Assembly: GCA_905221615.1 (NCBI GenBank)
Contig: CAJNDT010004557.1
Location: 1,669,001-1,733,000, forward strand
DNA: 64,000 bases
Direction: 5' to 3'
Origin: Symbiodinium sp. CCMP2592
Lineage: Eukaryota > Sar > Dinophyceae > Suessiales > Symbiodiniaceae
This document shows positions 12,411 to 24,027 of this stretch, in pieces. The translations under genes and the position numbers were made by a program. A model generated the notes under the pieces. That model did no database searches. It saw only the letters and a list, made by a program, of their open reading frames with translations, and had not been told where the DNA came from. The stretch's first letter is position 1, and every line of letters begins with the position of its first letter.

Positions 12411-13325
12411 GTACTTGCTCGCAAGCTTCCTGCCTCACCAGACAAATGCAACACTTAATGTTTCCATAACATCGATGTGTCGAGATGATCGTAGTGGAAG
12501 CATGGCTTGCTAAGGCAGCATACTAGAACCTGCAAGCCCCTCTCCAGAACCCACGACGGCATGCGCAGCCCTACAGAACCACAGCAAGCTGGGACCCGGT
12601 AGAAGCACAAGAAGGCCGGGCAGATACACCAGAAAACATATAGAGCCATGGACATCATGGAACCTGAGCGGGAGCTTATGCTCAGCCCTTTCCCTGGAGC
12701 CTTGAAGCGACGCTTGGTACCACTATTGTCGGTTTCGTGTCGTTCAGCGTTCATCCTAGTTTGGAGTTTAGCTTCAGCGCTTCTTCTCCAAACTGTGAGA
12801 ACTTGTGCGTTGCATCGACACTAATCAGTAAGGTAGGTGTTGTCATATTTGCAACTTCCCGCCAGCGTCGAACTACTTCAGGTTGGAGCCGGGGTTTTGT
12901 GCAGGTTGTTCCAAGAAACATGACAGCCCGAGGAGCATGCAATGAAGGACTTATGATTTGCTCAGGTTTCCTGGAGCTCAACAGAAAAACAACCCCTGAC
13001 ATGTGCGCATGTATACAGTGCGACGGGCTGTTGCCAAGCGGACTGTGAAACCCTGGCGAATCATGGTTTTCCGCAGTTAAATAACCCGCTACGATCAGAA
13101 CTGATCGGCTGCTGACACTGAGACGGAGCCTCCGGACTTAGGCCGCGGCGGTGCCTTAGGATCGGGGTTGCCCGTTTTCTGCAACTGCTACGCCACTCAA
13201 TGTTGGGTGGCGCCTGTTTCAGCTTCTACTGTGCTGGTTCTGCCTGCCGCGGCTGCTACCGTCGGTGCTACTACTACCACAACTCACACTTCTAACTACT
13301 AGCACTACATGCGACGACGACTAAT

Positions 13326-13326
<1 letters not shown>

Positions 13327-13415
<89 letters not shown>
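13327..13415. repeat. (CTA)n microsatellite
   Basis: About 30 perfect CTA/ACT triplets. Poly-serine or poly-threonine frames across it are artefacts. Confidence 0.95.
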
Positions 13416-13416
<1 letters not shown>

Positions 13417-15479
13417 GCTGCGATGGCTACCCACGACGCCGACTACTTCTACAACCGCTAGCACTTGCGCGATGACTACCACCACCGTTATCCCGAGTGT
13501 CAGCAGTGATCTCAGTAGTAGCACCCGTATAATACTGCTCTCTCACTAGGACGACGAAGACGACGGCTGCTACCTTCGCTTCTAGGACGACGACGACAAA
13601 TCAAAAGCTGCCGGCCTTGAGGTGTATCTAGTCCGTTCCCTTTCAGTAGTGCTCGCCCAGGAGACCAGGTGGCCAATTCCGACATCGAGGCGGGTGTGTG
13701 TGTGTGTGGGTGTCAACGTATGGACATAATCGGATTGGATGCAAGTTCTTCTGGCTCCACCATTGCTGGCCGAGCTTCGCGACACCAGATGGGACCGCCA
13801 ATCATTATATACACGTATATGTCTGCGTATGGACATACCCATACGTCATACATACGTCCATGCATTCTATGCATGCATGAATGCAACATTTATTGTATAC
13901 GTGCGGAAATACATACAACATCTTCATAGATTGCCATACATATTTCCACAAGCCTGTCCGAGTGTTCATGATTTTGTGGCTTTGGATGAGCGTTCGTGCC
14001 GTTTCTCCTCAGTTGGTTTGCTCAGAGCTATCAGTAATAATGCTCCAGTTCACAAAGCAGGAATACTGTTCGTTGGGGCTGCCTTACATGTTCACATCGA
14101 GCATAGAAACACCAGAACCATTCTGTGTTTTTTGGCTTCTTGCATTTCGCAAGGGCCGCCAATTTCAACCAAGGACTTGGCATATCAAGCTACCCGAAGA
14201 AGCTTCGCCAGGGAAGGCTATTCTAAACCCCTGAATTAGACGGCTTAAGTCCCAAACTGAAGCCTTGGAAGCCTAAACCGTAAGCGCCAAACTCGAAAGC
14301 CCAAAACCCCCAACCCTAAACCCTACAGCAACTAGACTGTTGTACCCATTGCCCCGCTTCGTGTGTAGGAGGCAAAACAAAACCTAAAGCACGAAGCTCA
14401 AAGGTTCGGAAGCAGAGCTTCAGCGAGGAGGTTGGAGGGTTTTGTTGAGTGGAAGACTTTGGGTTCTACCCATAATATTTTCCGGCTCCTTATTATAATG
14501 AAAGTGTGTTGGGCACCAAAAGCGCCCCTACAGTACCTGTAGGACTGGCTTCTGCCTGAGACCGTTGTTGGTTGGGCGGTTTTGGGTCTTGGCATGTAGC
14601 GCCCCTTACGGATTTTTTGTTTAGTATAAGCCCTACATGGGAGATGCCATAGACCATAGACACGCATGTTCGTTCGGTCTTGAGGTTTAAGGAGCCTGGG
14701 ATTGACAGGAAGGTTTTGCTCAGGCGAGCCAATGGCGATTTTTGGGCAACGAAGTGTCGACATGCAAGATTTGCTTCAGCTTTTTCACGACAGCATCAAA
14801 CATCTTTTGGGGTTGGCGACAACTAAAGGATCGGAAGCCAGACCCCACAAAATCTGAATGCATGCCGGTTCCAACATAGCTTCAACATAGATGTCTAAGG
14901 CCGGTATGAGTCCAAGATAGCAATCGCTAAGGATGTGTCAAATGATGGCCCAGTCACGACGGGTGGCTTGACATCACAAGAGAAGGACACCCAGTGTAGC
15001 GGCAACATCGAACCCTTCAGTGGGGGGAAAGCACTTCCACTTGAAGGCTGAGTGAACTGATGTATGGTGTACCCGAATTACCTTTATCCACTGACCCATA
15101 GCCGTAACCTCCAAGCCCATGGACACATCGGGTACTCAACGCGGCCAGCGAGAGTAGACCTCAAGCCCGAGCGCTGACAGTGATGATTCTCTAGAGTAAT
15201 AATGTAACAATACAACTCATAACGTTAGTAATAGCATCTATAATAGTAGTAATCATAATGAAGACCGAGAAGAAGATGTTGAAGCAGAGGAGCGGGATAA
15301 TGGCCGACCAGGGCGAAGATGTCCACCTGCCCTTCTATACAGTCGTTGTCTTGGGCGTCATCAGAAGCACCATCACCATCAGCAGGACAACGCCATCTGA
15401 ATACCATGCGGTTTCATGTGGCCAAAGTAGTGTACATGTTTCATCGTCCTGGTGACTGGATTTGCGGGTGTTGTTGTAG

Positions 15480-15990
15480 TTGTGGTGGTGGTGGTGGTGG
15501 TGAGAAGATACACGCTTTCGACAGGTACTTAGTAGCACGGAGCTTGCTGCTCTGGCGTCATGAAAGACTTGCTCAGGCACATCCTGTCTGTGTCTTTGAT
15601 CTCGGGTGACCCCACTGCCTCACTTGATTCTTCATGGTGTTGCTGATTGCTGGTGTTGCTGTCGCTGTTGCTGGCATTGAGGTAGTGTTGGCATTGCTGG
15701 TTTTGGTGCTCCTGCTGCTGTTGCTCCTGCTGCTGTCTTTGTTGTTCAAGTTGTGGCTGTAGTCGTTGGTTTTGCGGTTGCTGTTGCTGCAGTGGTGCTT
15801 GTTGTTGAATGTTGTTGGGGCGGCTCTTTTTGTAGTCGGTGTTATTGCTTGTCTTGTCGTTGCAGTTGTCGTTGCTTTTGTCTGGATGTTTGTGTTGCTG
15901 TTGCTGTTGTTGTTGTTGTTGTGGTTGTGGTTGTTGTTGTCGTTGTTGTCGCTGTTACCGTTGTGCTTGTTGTTGTTGGTGATGGTGGTG
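15480..15990. repeat. Degenerate GTT/GTTGCT-rich low-complexity tract
   Basis: Runs of GTTGTTGTT and GTTGCTGTT dominate about 500 bp upstream of the HET-like gene. Both strands are open in places (Asn/Thr-rich or Val/Leu-rich), with no other coding sign, so I call it simple sequence. Confidence 0.8.
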
Positions 15991-16227
15991 GCGGTGGCGG
16001 TCTTCGTCGAGACATGCAGCAAGTACTGCAGAACAATTTCCCGCAGCCCCGGAATCACTGTTTCGAGCCAACCTTAGTGTGAGATGCCATTTCGGGATGG
16101 GAGCCAAGTCCTGCGTCTCAGTCTCGTTCAGACATGATTTCACCAGTTCACAACATAGCTGTAAGATGCTGTTTGTTCAAGACGTAGCTGGGTCAATATC
16201 AGAACTTGGATTTCCGGCTACGGCGCG

Positions 16228-17462
16228 ATGTTTGAGTGCTTTGGATGCGGCATGGGGCACATACAGAGCCACTGCGACGGTGAATCCACAGAGTCCGAGT
16301 CCAATATTTCCAGTATAACGCATGTTCACGATCATGCGTATGAGTATGACTTGCAGAACCCTCATGATCTCATTCAGTTCCTGATTGACACGAAGATACG
16401 CTTGGTAAGCCTCAGGTATCTCATGGAATTACAGGAGGGTGGACGTTTGTGGCCACGCCGACAAGAAGCGGAGCACGACTTAGTTACGATGGACGAGATC
16501 GAGAAAAATTCTGCCCCCACCCACCTGTGCCGGATGACATTCACGGTTATTATGCCGGTGGAGCCTTTACGCGAAACGCCGAAGATCCAGTGCGGATCTA
16601 CACTGTCTCGCATTGCTGGGAGGCACAGCAACATCCGGACCCGTTTGGTTTTCAGTGCCGTAGGCTTCTGGATTGGTTCCGTTCGTCACGAAGTGAATAT
16701 GGAGGTACGTTTTATCCTGAGACATCGTGGTTGTTCATAGATTACATTTGCTTGCCACAGTACAAACGGACAGAGGAAGAAGAGGTGTGTTTCCGTCGTG
16801 CCATGAAAGCGATGCACGTGCTCTATGCACACGCAGCAATCTGGCATGTAATCCGCTTGGAAGACATTGCACCTTCTCTGCATTTCCAGCTGTCCGACTT
16901 CATCGAAATCTACTGTGAGAGCACCAACAAAGTCGAGCTGCGCCCCTTCGCCGAGTTGGTGCTGAACCGTGTCCCCTATTCTCAAAGAGGCTGGTGCATT
17001 GCCGAGGTTCAATGGATGAGCACCAAAGACAGCATATTTGGGTATGCCCCTCTGACTCCGGCCATGTTTCAAGAGCGGGTGAAGCGTGGGCTGGAGGATC
17101 AAGACGATGGGCTAGTATTGAAGTTCACGCATCGTGATGATCTAGACATTGTGGTGAGACTTCAGGAGACGGTATTTTTGAAGCACTCTCAGCAGCGGAA
17201 GAGGCTAGAGGCCTATTATTTGTCTTTAAATGAGCTGCAGGTCCTGGCTGAGACACTGCCGAGTTTCGCGAACTTGGAAATTCTAAGGGTTGTGCTTAAG
17301 TCGGCAGATGAGGAGTTGTTTAATGGGTGCATCGCAACGCTAAGGGCAGCCATCCCGCGTTGCAGGAGGCTGCACACAGCTACAGTGGCTGTTAACATGC
17401 CAGCTGTACAAGGGATCTCATACTGCAGCTATGACCTACTTGGGAGTTTCCGGGGACCCTAA
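16228..17462 (+). CDS. HET/TIR-like protein of a dinoflagellate-expanded family; apparent frameshift, MITE-derived end
   Basis: This is the only convincing gene in the left part. Reading from the ATG at 16,228, one frame holds LRYLMELQEGG and WPRRQEAEHD, a signature common in these dinoflagellate proteins. Near 16,504-16,518 (an A5 run, then a C5 run) the coding frame switches by one base, and the second frame continues with IYTVSHCWE, FIDYICLPQ, a helix ending MHVLYAH, and YSQRGWCIAE. That order (S-x-W, D-x-x-LPQ, RGWC-x-E) fits HET/TIR-like domains. No in-frame ATG opens the second frame, so one extra A or C in the run would restore a protein of about 410 residues. The last six codons and the TAA lie inside a MITE at 17,442. 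I cannot separate a real frameshift, a sequencing error and an unseen intron. Its biological role is unknown. Confidence 0.7.
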
Positions 17463-17539
17463 TATACTTCCCTAAATGGTAGGATCCTTATCATAAGGAC
17501 CCCAAAAGAAGGTACCCCCCCTAATTTTGGGAAACTCCC
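17442..17539. mobile_element. MITE family A inserted at the 3' end of the HET-like gene, ACTT duplication
   Basis: Left end GGGAGTTTCCGGGG; right end TTTTGGGAAACTCCC. ACTT flanks the element on both sides (17,438-17,441 and 17,540-17,543), giving a clean 4-bp target-site duplication. The interior has TAGGATCCTTATCATAAGG. The host reading frame enters the element and stops at a TAA within it. Confidence 0.85.
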
Positions 17540-17676
17540 ACTTCAAGCGTGAGGGACGAGCCCAAGCCAGCGCGGAGATCGTGGACAAACGCGGCATTCT
17601 GGGAGACCAGGGGCTGTCACGGGTCAGGTAAGGTTCAGGGTTTAGGGTTTAGGGTTTATAGGGGTTTCGAATGCCT

Positions 17677-17677
<1 letters not shown>

Positions 17678-17728
<51 letters not shown>

Positions 17729-17825
17729 TTATAGGGGTTTAGGGTTTAGGGTGTAAGGTTTAGGGTTTAAGGGTTTCGGGTTTCCAAGGGTTTAGGGTTT
17801 AGGGTTTCTAGGGGTTTTGGGTTTT
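17678..17825. repeat. (GA)n tract followed by TTTAGGG-type repeats
   Basis: About 22 GA dinucleotides, then degenerate TTTAGGG units to about 17,825. Confidence 0.9.
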
Positions 17826-19208
17826 ACGGGGGCCAAATAACCATCAGCTAGGTGAATGTCATGCTTCTTCCGTAGATCTAGTGGACACACCTGTATCTGA
17901 ATCCCTGAGTTTCTCTTGAGAAGGCTCGCTCGAGTCCGACCTCAAAAGAGGGGGGTTGGCCGGTGGCCTGAAGTCGAGAGTGTTTTGACTTGAGAGTTAT
18001 GCAGGTTTCTGTTTTGAGCTCGTGTTAAAGAGTCGTCATAATGCGAGTGTTCACGATGTACGTGGTTGTGACATGATGTGGGACAAATAATATGGAAATA
18101 TGACTTCATTGAATTGACTTTAGAAAATACCGACAACGCATACTGTAACTTCAAAGCTTACAACAACCCCTCAAAAAATGTGGTCGCAGTGGTGATGGTG
18201 GTGCGTGAACTAATGCCAAGCCGCTGAGCTTTAACTCCCTGAACCCATATAGCCTATAAGCCTAAATCCTAAGACCTTACCCCCCCCAAACCTTTGTGCA
18301 GGTCATCGAGAAGCAGTGGCCAGGCGCAGTCACCGAGTTCGGCTCGAAAAGCATTGGCTTTTGGGGCGGCGTGGCCCGGCGAGGCTAATTTTCGTGTGTG
18401 AGTTCTGTTTTAGGTGAGTTATATTTAGAGCAGTTTCGGGTTAGGATTCGGGGTGCAGAGTTTGCTTAGCCCAGCACTTGCCTTTTCTGATGGTCCGGCT
18501 ATACAATGCCGTTACACAGCGATCCCCGTGGAGGGCCGGAGCTTTGGGTTCGGGTCTCGGGGCAAGGTGCGACGTGTGCTTAGTTCATGGGGCCTGGTGT
18601 TGATGCTTTAGGGTAGGGTTTCCTGTGTGGATGTAAATGTCAGTTGTCTCTAATACAGTTCAAGGCTTCGTAGAAGTCGTTTTGTAGGAGTTTGTAGGCG
18701 TGCATGGAACAAAGGGTGTAGACGTTTTGGGCTTCTAGGTCTAGCATGTGGGTGCAGGACTTGGTGGTACAGGGTTCTGTTGCGTGCAATGCGGGAAGTG
18801 TTGGGTTCGCGGCTCGAGTTGTCTTAGTCTTGATCGCGCACACATGCTTTGAAGTATGAGTTTGTAATGCACTGATTCGGCAGTCGGCGAGTGCGAGTCA
18901 GAGTGAAACTCTACACACCCTAAGCTTTCAGACTCCAGCCGGCCCAGGGTCGGATTTGAGGACTGCTAACAATGTCTCCCTGTCCTCCGGAATTTAGTTA
19001 TAGCAGTCGGCGAGCTTGGCAGTCTTCTTTCAGGACCCTACATGTACGAAAAGGATGGTTTTTGGTCCTTCGGACGGACTACCCGGCATAACCTTCAGGT
19101 ATAGATCCTCTGATTGGGGCCATCGCCGCAGAACCGCAAGTCCCCGAACTTTCAAGCTTCAAGACATCAAGCCTTAACCGAATCCCAAGCCCATAGCAAT
19201 CACAAGTA

Positions 19209-19314
19209 CTTACCTTTGGTTAGTAGGAAACCCTAAACCCTATAGATCCCTTAAAGGATCCCTTTAAAGGAACCCATTACTACCATTCTTCCATTCCCTA
19301 CTGACCAAAGGTAA
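19209..19314. mobile_element. MITE family E copy
   Basis: The left end CTTACCTTTGGTTAGTAGG pairs with the right end CCTACTGACCAAAGGTAAG. The interior holds two nested GGATCC-type palindromes. Confidence 0.75.
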
Positions 19315-19447
19315 GAGTATCGAAGTGGCTACGTAGCTCGGCCCTGGTATTCTCGAACACCTTCCTCATCGAGCAGGGTTTGGCTCGAGCCCTAAACCTT
19401 AAAGTACCCCTAAACTAAACCCTACACCCCTAAACACTGAACCTAGA

Positions 19448-19527
19448 CCCCCCAAGTACCCTCTAATATAGCCCAAATACCCACTATTAAGGACCATAAG
19501 GGGCTCTATTAAAGGGTACTTGGGGGG
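19448..19527. mobile_element. Palindromic element with CCCCCCAAGTACCC ends
   Basis: CCCCCCAAGTACCC and its exact inverse GGGTACTTGGGGGG bound 80 bp. One copy only. Confidence 0.55.
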
Positions 19528-21009
19528 TGCTGGAACTCTCACTAAACCCGAAATCCCAAAATCTCTCCGAGGGCCTGGGTTGGGCGATTTCAGTATTTGG
19601 GGCCTGGGTCAGGGTGTTTCCGACACTCTACATCCGTAGGATTTGGGTTTGGCGTTTTAGGTCATTTGAGGTTTCGGATGTTGAAGGGATTCAGGGCTTA
19701 GTGCATTGCAGCCCCTGCTCAAAAAGGTTTCGGATGCTTGCTTAGGTCATGCTCCTGATCAACAATGTGGCGGGTCCCACGGTGTCGCTGATGCCAGGAC
19801 AGCATTTGCAACCCAACAGAATCGCCAATCATGTCGCTAAATCCGGCCAAATTAGGCTGTGAACCCTTCATTTCAATCCCCTAACGCGCAAGCCCTGATG
19901 CAGACACACCTGGAGCGCTGCAACTGCATTCCGGCGCTTTGGCTCCTGTCTTGAAGGTATAGTGTTAGGTAGCCGAGCCTCTTACGAAGGCTTTTGTGCC
20001 CTTGATTTCCCTTTGCTTCCCACTTTTCGTGCAAAAATTCAGTGAACTCTCGGCGCTATGGCGCTGTGCGCGAGATACAGGGCCGCATCACTGCAAGCAG
20101 ACAGCCCTTGAGGCTCAAGTACCTAGCGATCACATGCTACCTTCGGCACAACCCTACCCGGAGGTTCCAGATATACATCTATGCCTACTATATCTGTATA
20201 TACTTTATGTAAAGAAGTGCATGTGTATATGTATATATATATATATATGTATTCGCATATGTGTGTATGTTTCTCTGCGTCTTTCTGCATGTATATATAT
20301 ATATATATATATGTGCCCGATACCTTTAGGGTCTATATAACCGCGGTTTGTTGTCTTCAGCACATAATGGAAAGCAAAATATAGGGTATAAGCACAGCCC
20401 ACATTACAAAGCCACGACCTGAAAAGTTTCGGATCGACTAGGCTATATTTTTCTATCAAGTAATTATAGCAAATTATTCGCATTCAGGGAGACGAGTATT
20501 ATATAAACAGAACATCGAGTGTTGATCCCAGCACTGTCGATGAATAAACATTCGTTGTGATGACACATTTCAGTGTATAGAGTCCATACATCTTCCAGGA
20601 ATGATGTATCGTCGTGGAGATATGCATAGCACTGTCAGCAGTATATCGGCAACACGGACAAATTGTCCTGTCCCAATATTTCACCATTCGACTTATTGTT
20701 GACTTGCCAGCGTTTGAGTAATTGCATACGACATATCCACCCAAGAATCACGTAATAAGCATGCACGCTGTAATATGGCATAAATTTGTTTGTAATTTCC
20801 GCACAGGCCAGAATGCAAAACCTGACAGGTTCGGCACTCATGAATCGGATGTGTTCATATGACAAATTATGGGAATACATACGGCATGACACATCCATAT
20901 CACATGATGCTGTCGCAACACTTACTACAACTCGTTGCCTGTTATATTCTGTTGTTACATATGCTACATATATCTACTGAGGCAAGCCAGGTCTGAACAA
21001 ACTAGTTCC

Positions 21010-22215
21010 TTGTCAATAGGGTTTCAATATGAGGAGTGCATGTAATGTATTGGTTCGCCCTGTCCAGGAAGTGAAGAGAAACATTATAGCCCCTGCAATG
21101 TGCCAGTTTCTTCTGTCCGTAAGAAGGGCTTTCCGATGTATCAGCTTCATATCAAGAGGGCTTCAGTAGGATGAGTGGGCGTGACAGGTCAAAGGCTTGT
21201 AACGTGTTCGTTTGTTCTGTCTGGGGGCTTTCGAATGTATAAGTTCCTCGCCAAAAGAGTTTCGATAGGCGGGAGTGGAGTGACACATTAGAGAGTCTAT
21301 ATTGTGTCAGTTTGTTCTGCCCAGGGGCCTTCCAATATACAGGGTCGCTTCAGTGTATAAGTTCCTTGTCAATAGGTTTCCATGGGGAATGGAGTAACAC
21401 ATTAGAGGGTCTGTAATGTGTCAGGTCGCTGTGTCCAGGAGCCTTCCAAAGTAGGATTTTCCTTGTCAATATACTTTCAATAGAAGGGATGAAGTGACAC
21501 ATTAGAGGGCTTGTAATGTGTTAATTCGTTATGCCCAAGTCAATAGAGTTTGAACAGGGGAAGTGGAGTAACACTTTACAGGGCATGTAATGTGCCAATC
21601 TGTTATGTCCTGGACTTTCCAGTGTATAAGTTCCTTGTCAGTAGAGGGTCAATCGGAGTGGGTGGAGTGACACATTAGGGTGCCTGTAATATGTCAATTT
21701 GATATGCCCAGGTACAGGGGCCTGACAGTGTATAAGTTCCTTGTTAGTAGGGTTTCAGTAGGAGAAATGGAGTGACACATTAGAGGGCATGTAATATGTC
21801 AATTTGCCCAGTCCAGGACCCAGGAAGTGAAGATACACATTATAGTGGGTTTAATGTGCCAGTTTGTTATGTCCATAAAAAGTGCTTTCCGATGTATCAA
21901 TTTCTTATCAGTAGGGTTTCAATAGGATAGGTGGAGCGACACATTATAGGGCCTGCAGTGTGTCAGTTTATTATGTCCAGGGGTTTTCTAGTGGAAAAGT
22001 TCCATTGCAATAGAGGTTCCATAGGAAGGAGTGGAGTGACACATTAGAGGGCCTGTAATGCGTCAATTTATACTACCCAGAGACCTTCCAATATACAGAT
22101 GCCCTACAGTGTATAAGTTCCTTGCCTTTAGGGTTTCAATAGGAATAATGACACATTAGAAGGCCTGTAATGTGTCAGTTTGTTTTCCCATGTGCCTTCC
22201 AATGTATCTCTATAC
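21010..22215. repeat. Degenerate tandem array around a GACACATTAGAGGGC core
   Basis: A block containing GTGACACATTAGAGGGC, TGTAATGTGTCA, a CCAGG-CCTTCC part and TATAAGTTCCTTGTCAATAG recurs about nine to eleven times. Core spacing is 70-165 bp (near 21,282, 21,394, 21,496, 21,569, 21,669, 21,772, 21,937, 22,038 and 22,150). There is no coding potential. Divergence suggests an old satellite. Confidence 0.8.
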
Positions 22216-22324
22216 ATATCAGATCTGATGTGATCACAGCATTAGCCAAGAAGGATATCACGTAGTTAATAGTCTTCACGATCTTAACAAAGGCGCAATT
22301 ATCCGTATCGAAGGTATACATTCC

Positions 22325-22735
22325 CATGAAAAATCCCTATAGATCCCTTCACAGATCCCTTGTATGGAGCCCTCATAGACAGCCTTTATAGATTCGTATA
22401 GAAACTTTATAGATCCCCTATATAGAGAACTTATAGAAACCCCGTATAGATCAACAAATGGAGTTCTTTGTAGAAAACTTTACAAGATCCCTTACATGGA
22501 GCTTTCATAGACAACTGCTATATATTCCTTACCCTTTGTAGAAACCACATGGAAGCCCTGTATAGATCCCTCGTATGGAGCCCTTCTGGAAAACCCTTAC
22601 AGATTGCTTATAGAAATCTTATAGATCCTCTATGTAGAGACCTTATAGAAACCCATTATATAAAAAACTATAGATCCCTTACAGAGAGACTTTCTAGAAA
22701 CCCATTATGGATCCCTCATATGGGGCCTTTATAGT
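22325..22735. repeat. Degenerate short repeats built on TATAGATCCCTTATATGGAG
   Basis: Units such as TATAGATCCC, ATGGAGCCC and TTATAGAAACCC alternate every 30-40 bp. They are AT-rich, and CCCTTATAGATCC words also appear near 38,700. Confidence 0.7.
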
Positions 22736-22879
22736 AAGCCCGGTTACAAAGTATGTAGATGCGATGTGGTAAGCTATTCTTGATATAGTAGTTAAGATAA
22801 ATCGATTGTATTATGGTTCGTACAATACCTATGAAATTACCTTTAAGAATAGAGGGAGCGGTATTAAAACCAATGAAAC

Positions 22880-23435
22880 CGGCAACGAAGATGATGACGA
22901 TGAAGAGATGATGATGAAGATGATGGAGATGATGAAGATGATGGAGATGATGAAGATGATGAAGATGATGCAGATGATGGAGAGGGGGTGGGGTGTCCGC
23001 AGCCCTGTTGGACCCTAATGGGTTCGTGGTGGGGGTGGGGGTAGTGGGTGGGGTGGGGGAGGGATGTGAATGGGCAGGGGGTTTGTGCTGGCGTGGTGAG
23101 GGGTGGGTTTGGGGGAGTGGGTGATAAAGGTGATAAACCGATGATAAATGATAATAGGATGGTGATAACGATGATGGGGAGGAGTAGGTGGTGGGTGGTG
23201 GGTAGTGGGTAGTGGTGGCTGGCGGGTGCTGGGTAGTGGTGGGTGGTGGGTGGTGGGTGATGGGTGGTGTGGTGGGTGGTGTGTGGTGGGTGGTGTGTGG
23301 TGGTTGGTGGGGAGGGTGTGGGTGGTGGGCGTGGCGGGTGAGGGGTGCCGGGTGGTGGAGGCAAGGGGCTGAGATAGGGGGGTGGGTAGTGAGGTATGAA
23401 GGGGGCGGGAGGGTGGAGTGGGGGCAGGGGTGTAT
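22880..23435. repeat. GATGAT tract followed by a GGTGGGT minisatellite
   Basis: GATGAT/GATGGA units run from about 22,880 to 22,985; G-rich GGTGGGT/GGGTAGTG units fill 23,020-23,430. The minus strand is open for 312 codons (22,716-23,654) as His/Pro-rich sequence, but this follows from the strand asymmetry of the repeat and I do not call it a gene. The G-rich strand could form quadruplexes. Confidence 0.8.
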
Positions 23436-23504
23436 AATCCCTGCGAGCCGCGACCGAGCAGAAAGCCTGCAAAGGCCGCGTTCAAAAAACGGCCAGGGAT
23501 CCCA

Positions 23505-23751
23505 CACATCTGCGGGCAAAATCTGGCGGAAGTGATCCGCCGCCGAGCAAAAAGCCTGTAAATACCGCATTAAACAAAGGGTCAGGGATTTCACACATCT
23601 GGTGGCAAAATCTGGCGGAAGTGAGCAGTCGGTACTTCTGTCAGATTTTGCCAACAGATGTGCGAAATCCCTGACCCTTTGTTTAATGCGGTATTTACAG
23701 GCTTTTTGCTCGGTGGCGGATCACTTCCGCCAGATTTTGCCCGCAGATGTG
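23505..23751. repeat. Long inverted repeat (hairpin) with internal direct repeat
   Basis: The left arm begins CACATCTGCGGGCAAAATC and the right arm ends GATTTTGCCCGCAGATGTG. The arms of about 115-125 bp pair almost fully around a short centre near 23,634. The left arm also contains an 80-bp tandem duplication (AAATCTGGCGGAAGTGA appears twice). No open frame of note. Confidence 0.85.
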
Positions 23752-24027
23752 TCCGATCCCTAGCCCTTGAAGTGGTGGGTGAGACAGCCTGCTGTCCCTT
23801 CCCATTTCCAACACCGGTCTTGACGGCGAGGCTGTTCTGTCGAATGACATCTTCGCTAACTCTTTGGTAGGGTGGAGGTGGATTCGGGGGTTGAGGGGCG
23901 GTGGGTTTAGGGAGGGGGGGCTGGATTAGGAGATAGGTGGTGGGGCAGGGGCAGGGGGCGGGGAGTGGGGCAGGGGTGGGGGGGGGGGGTGGGGGGGTGA
24001 CCCGTGGGCCCCATCCACAGAACCCCA

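Larger units (their letters stand above)
1..16227. other. Gene-poor repeat mosaic
   Basis: I see no convincing protein gene before 16,228. The DNA holds scattered TTTAGGG or CCCTAAA heptamers, short palindromic elements listed separately, and simple repeats, for example GTATG-type at 2,140-2,310 and TA-type at 6,940-6,965. Short open frames here have no consistent coding character, and many lie inside palindromes or simple repeats. A stretch at 3,888-4,513 is unusually free of repeats and is listed separately. The remaining gaps of more than 300 bases (870-2,100, 7,270-7,900, 14,240-15,220) show nothing I can name beyond telomere-type heptamers. Confidence 0.6.
17826..20999. other. Non-coding stretch with two palindromic elements and TA repeats
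   Basis: I see no gene. The palindromes at 19,209 and 19,448 are listed separately. (TA)n-type tracts lie at 20,228-20,247 and 20,290-20,312. AT-rich unique sequence fills 20,330-20,980. Confidence 0.5.

Noticed and set aside
15573-16058. 161-codon minus-strand frame rich in Asn and Thr
   Set aside because: It is a by-product of the GTT-rich tract; there is no non-repetitive part of note.
22716-23654. 312-codon minus-strand frame rich in Pro and His
   Set aside because: It covers the GGTGGGT minisatellite and the hairpin; composition is explained by strand-asymmetric simple sequence.
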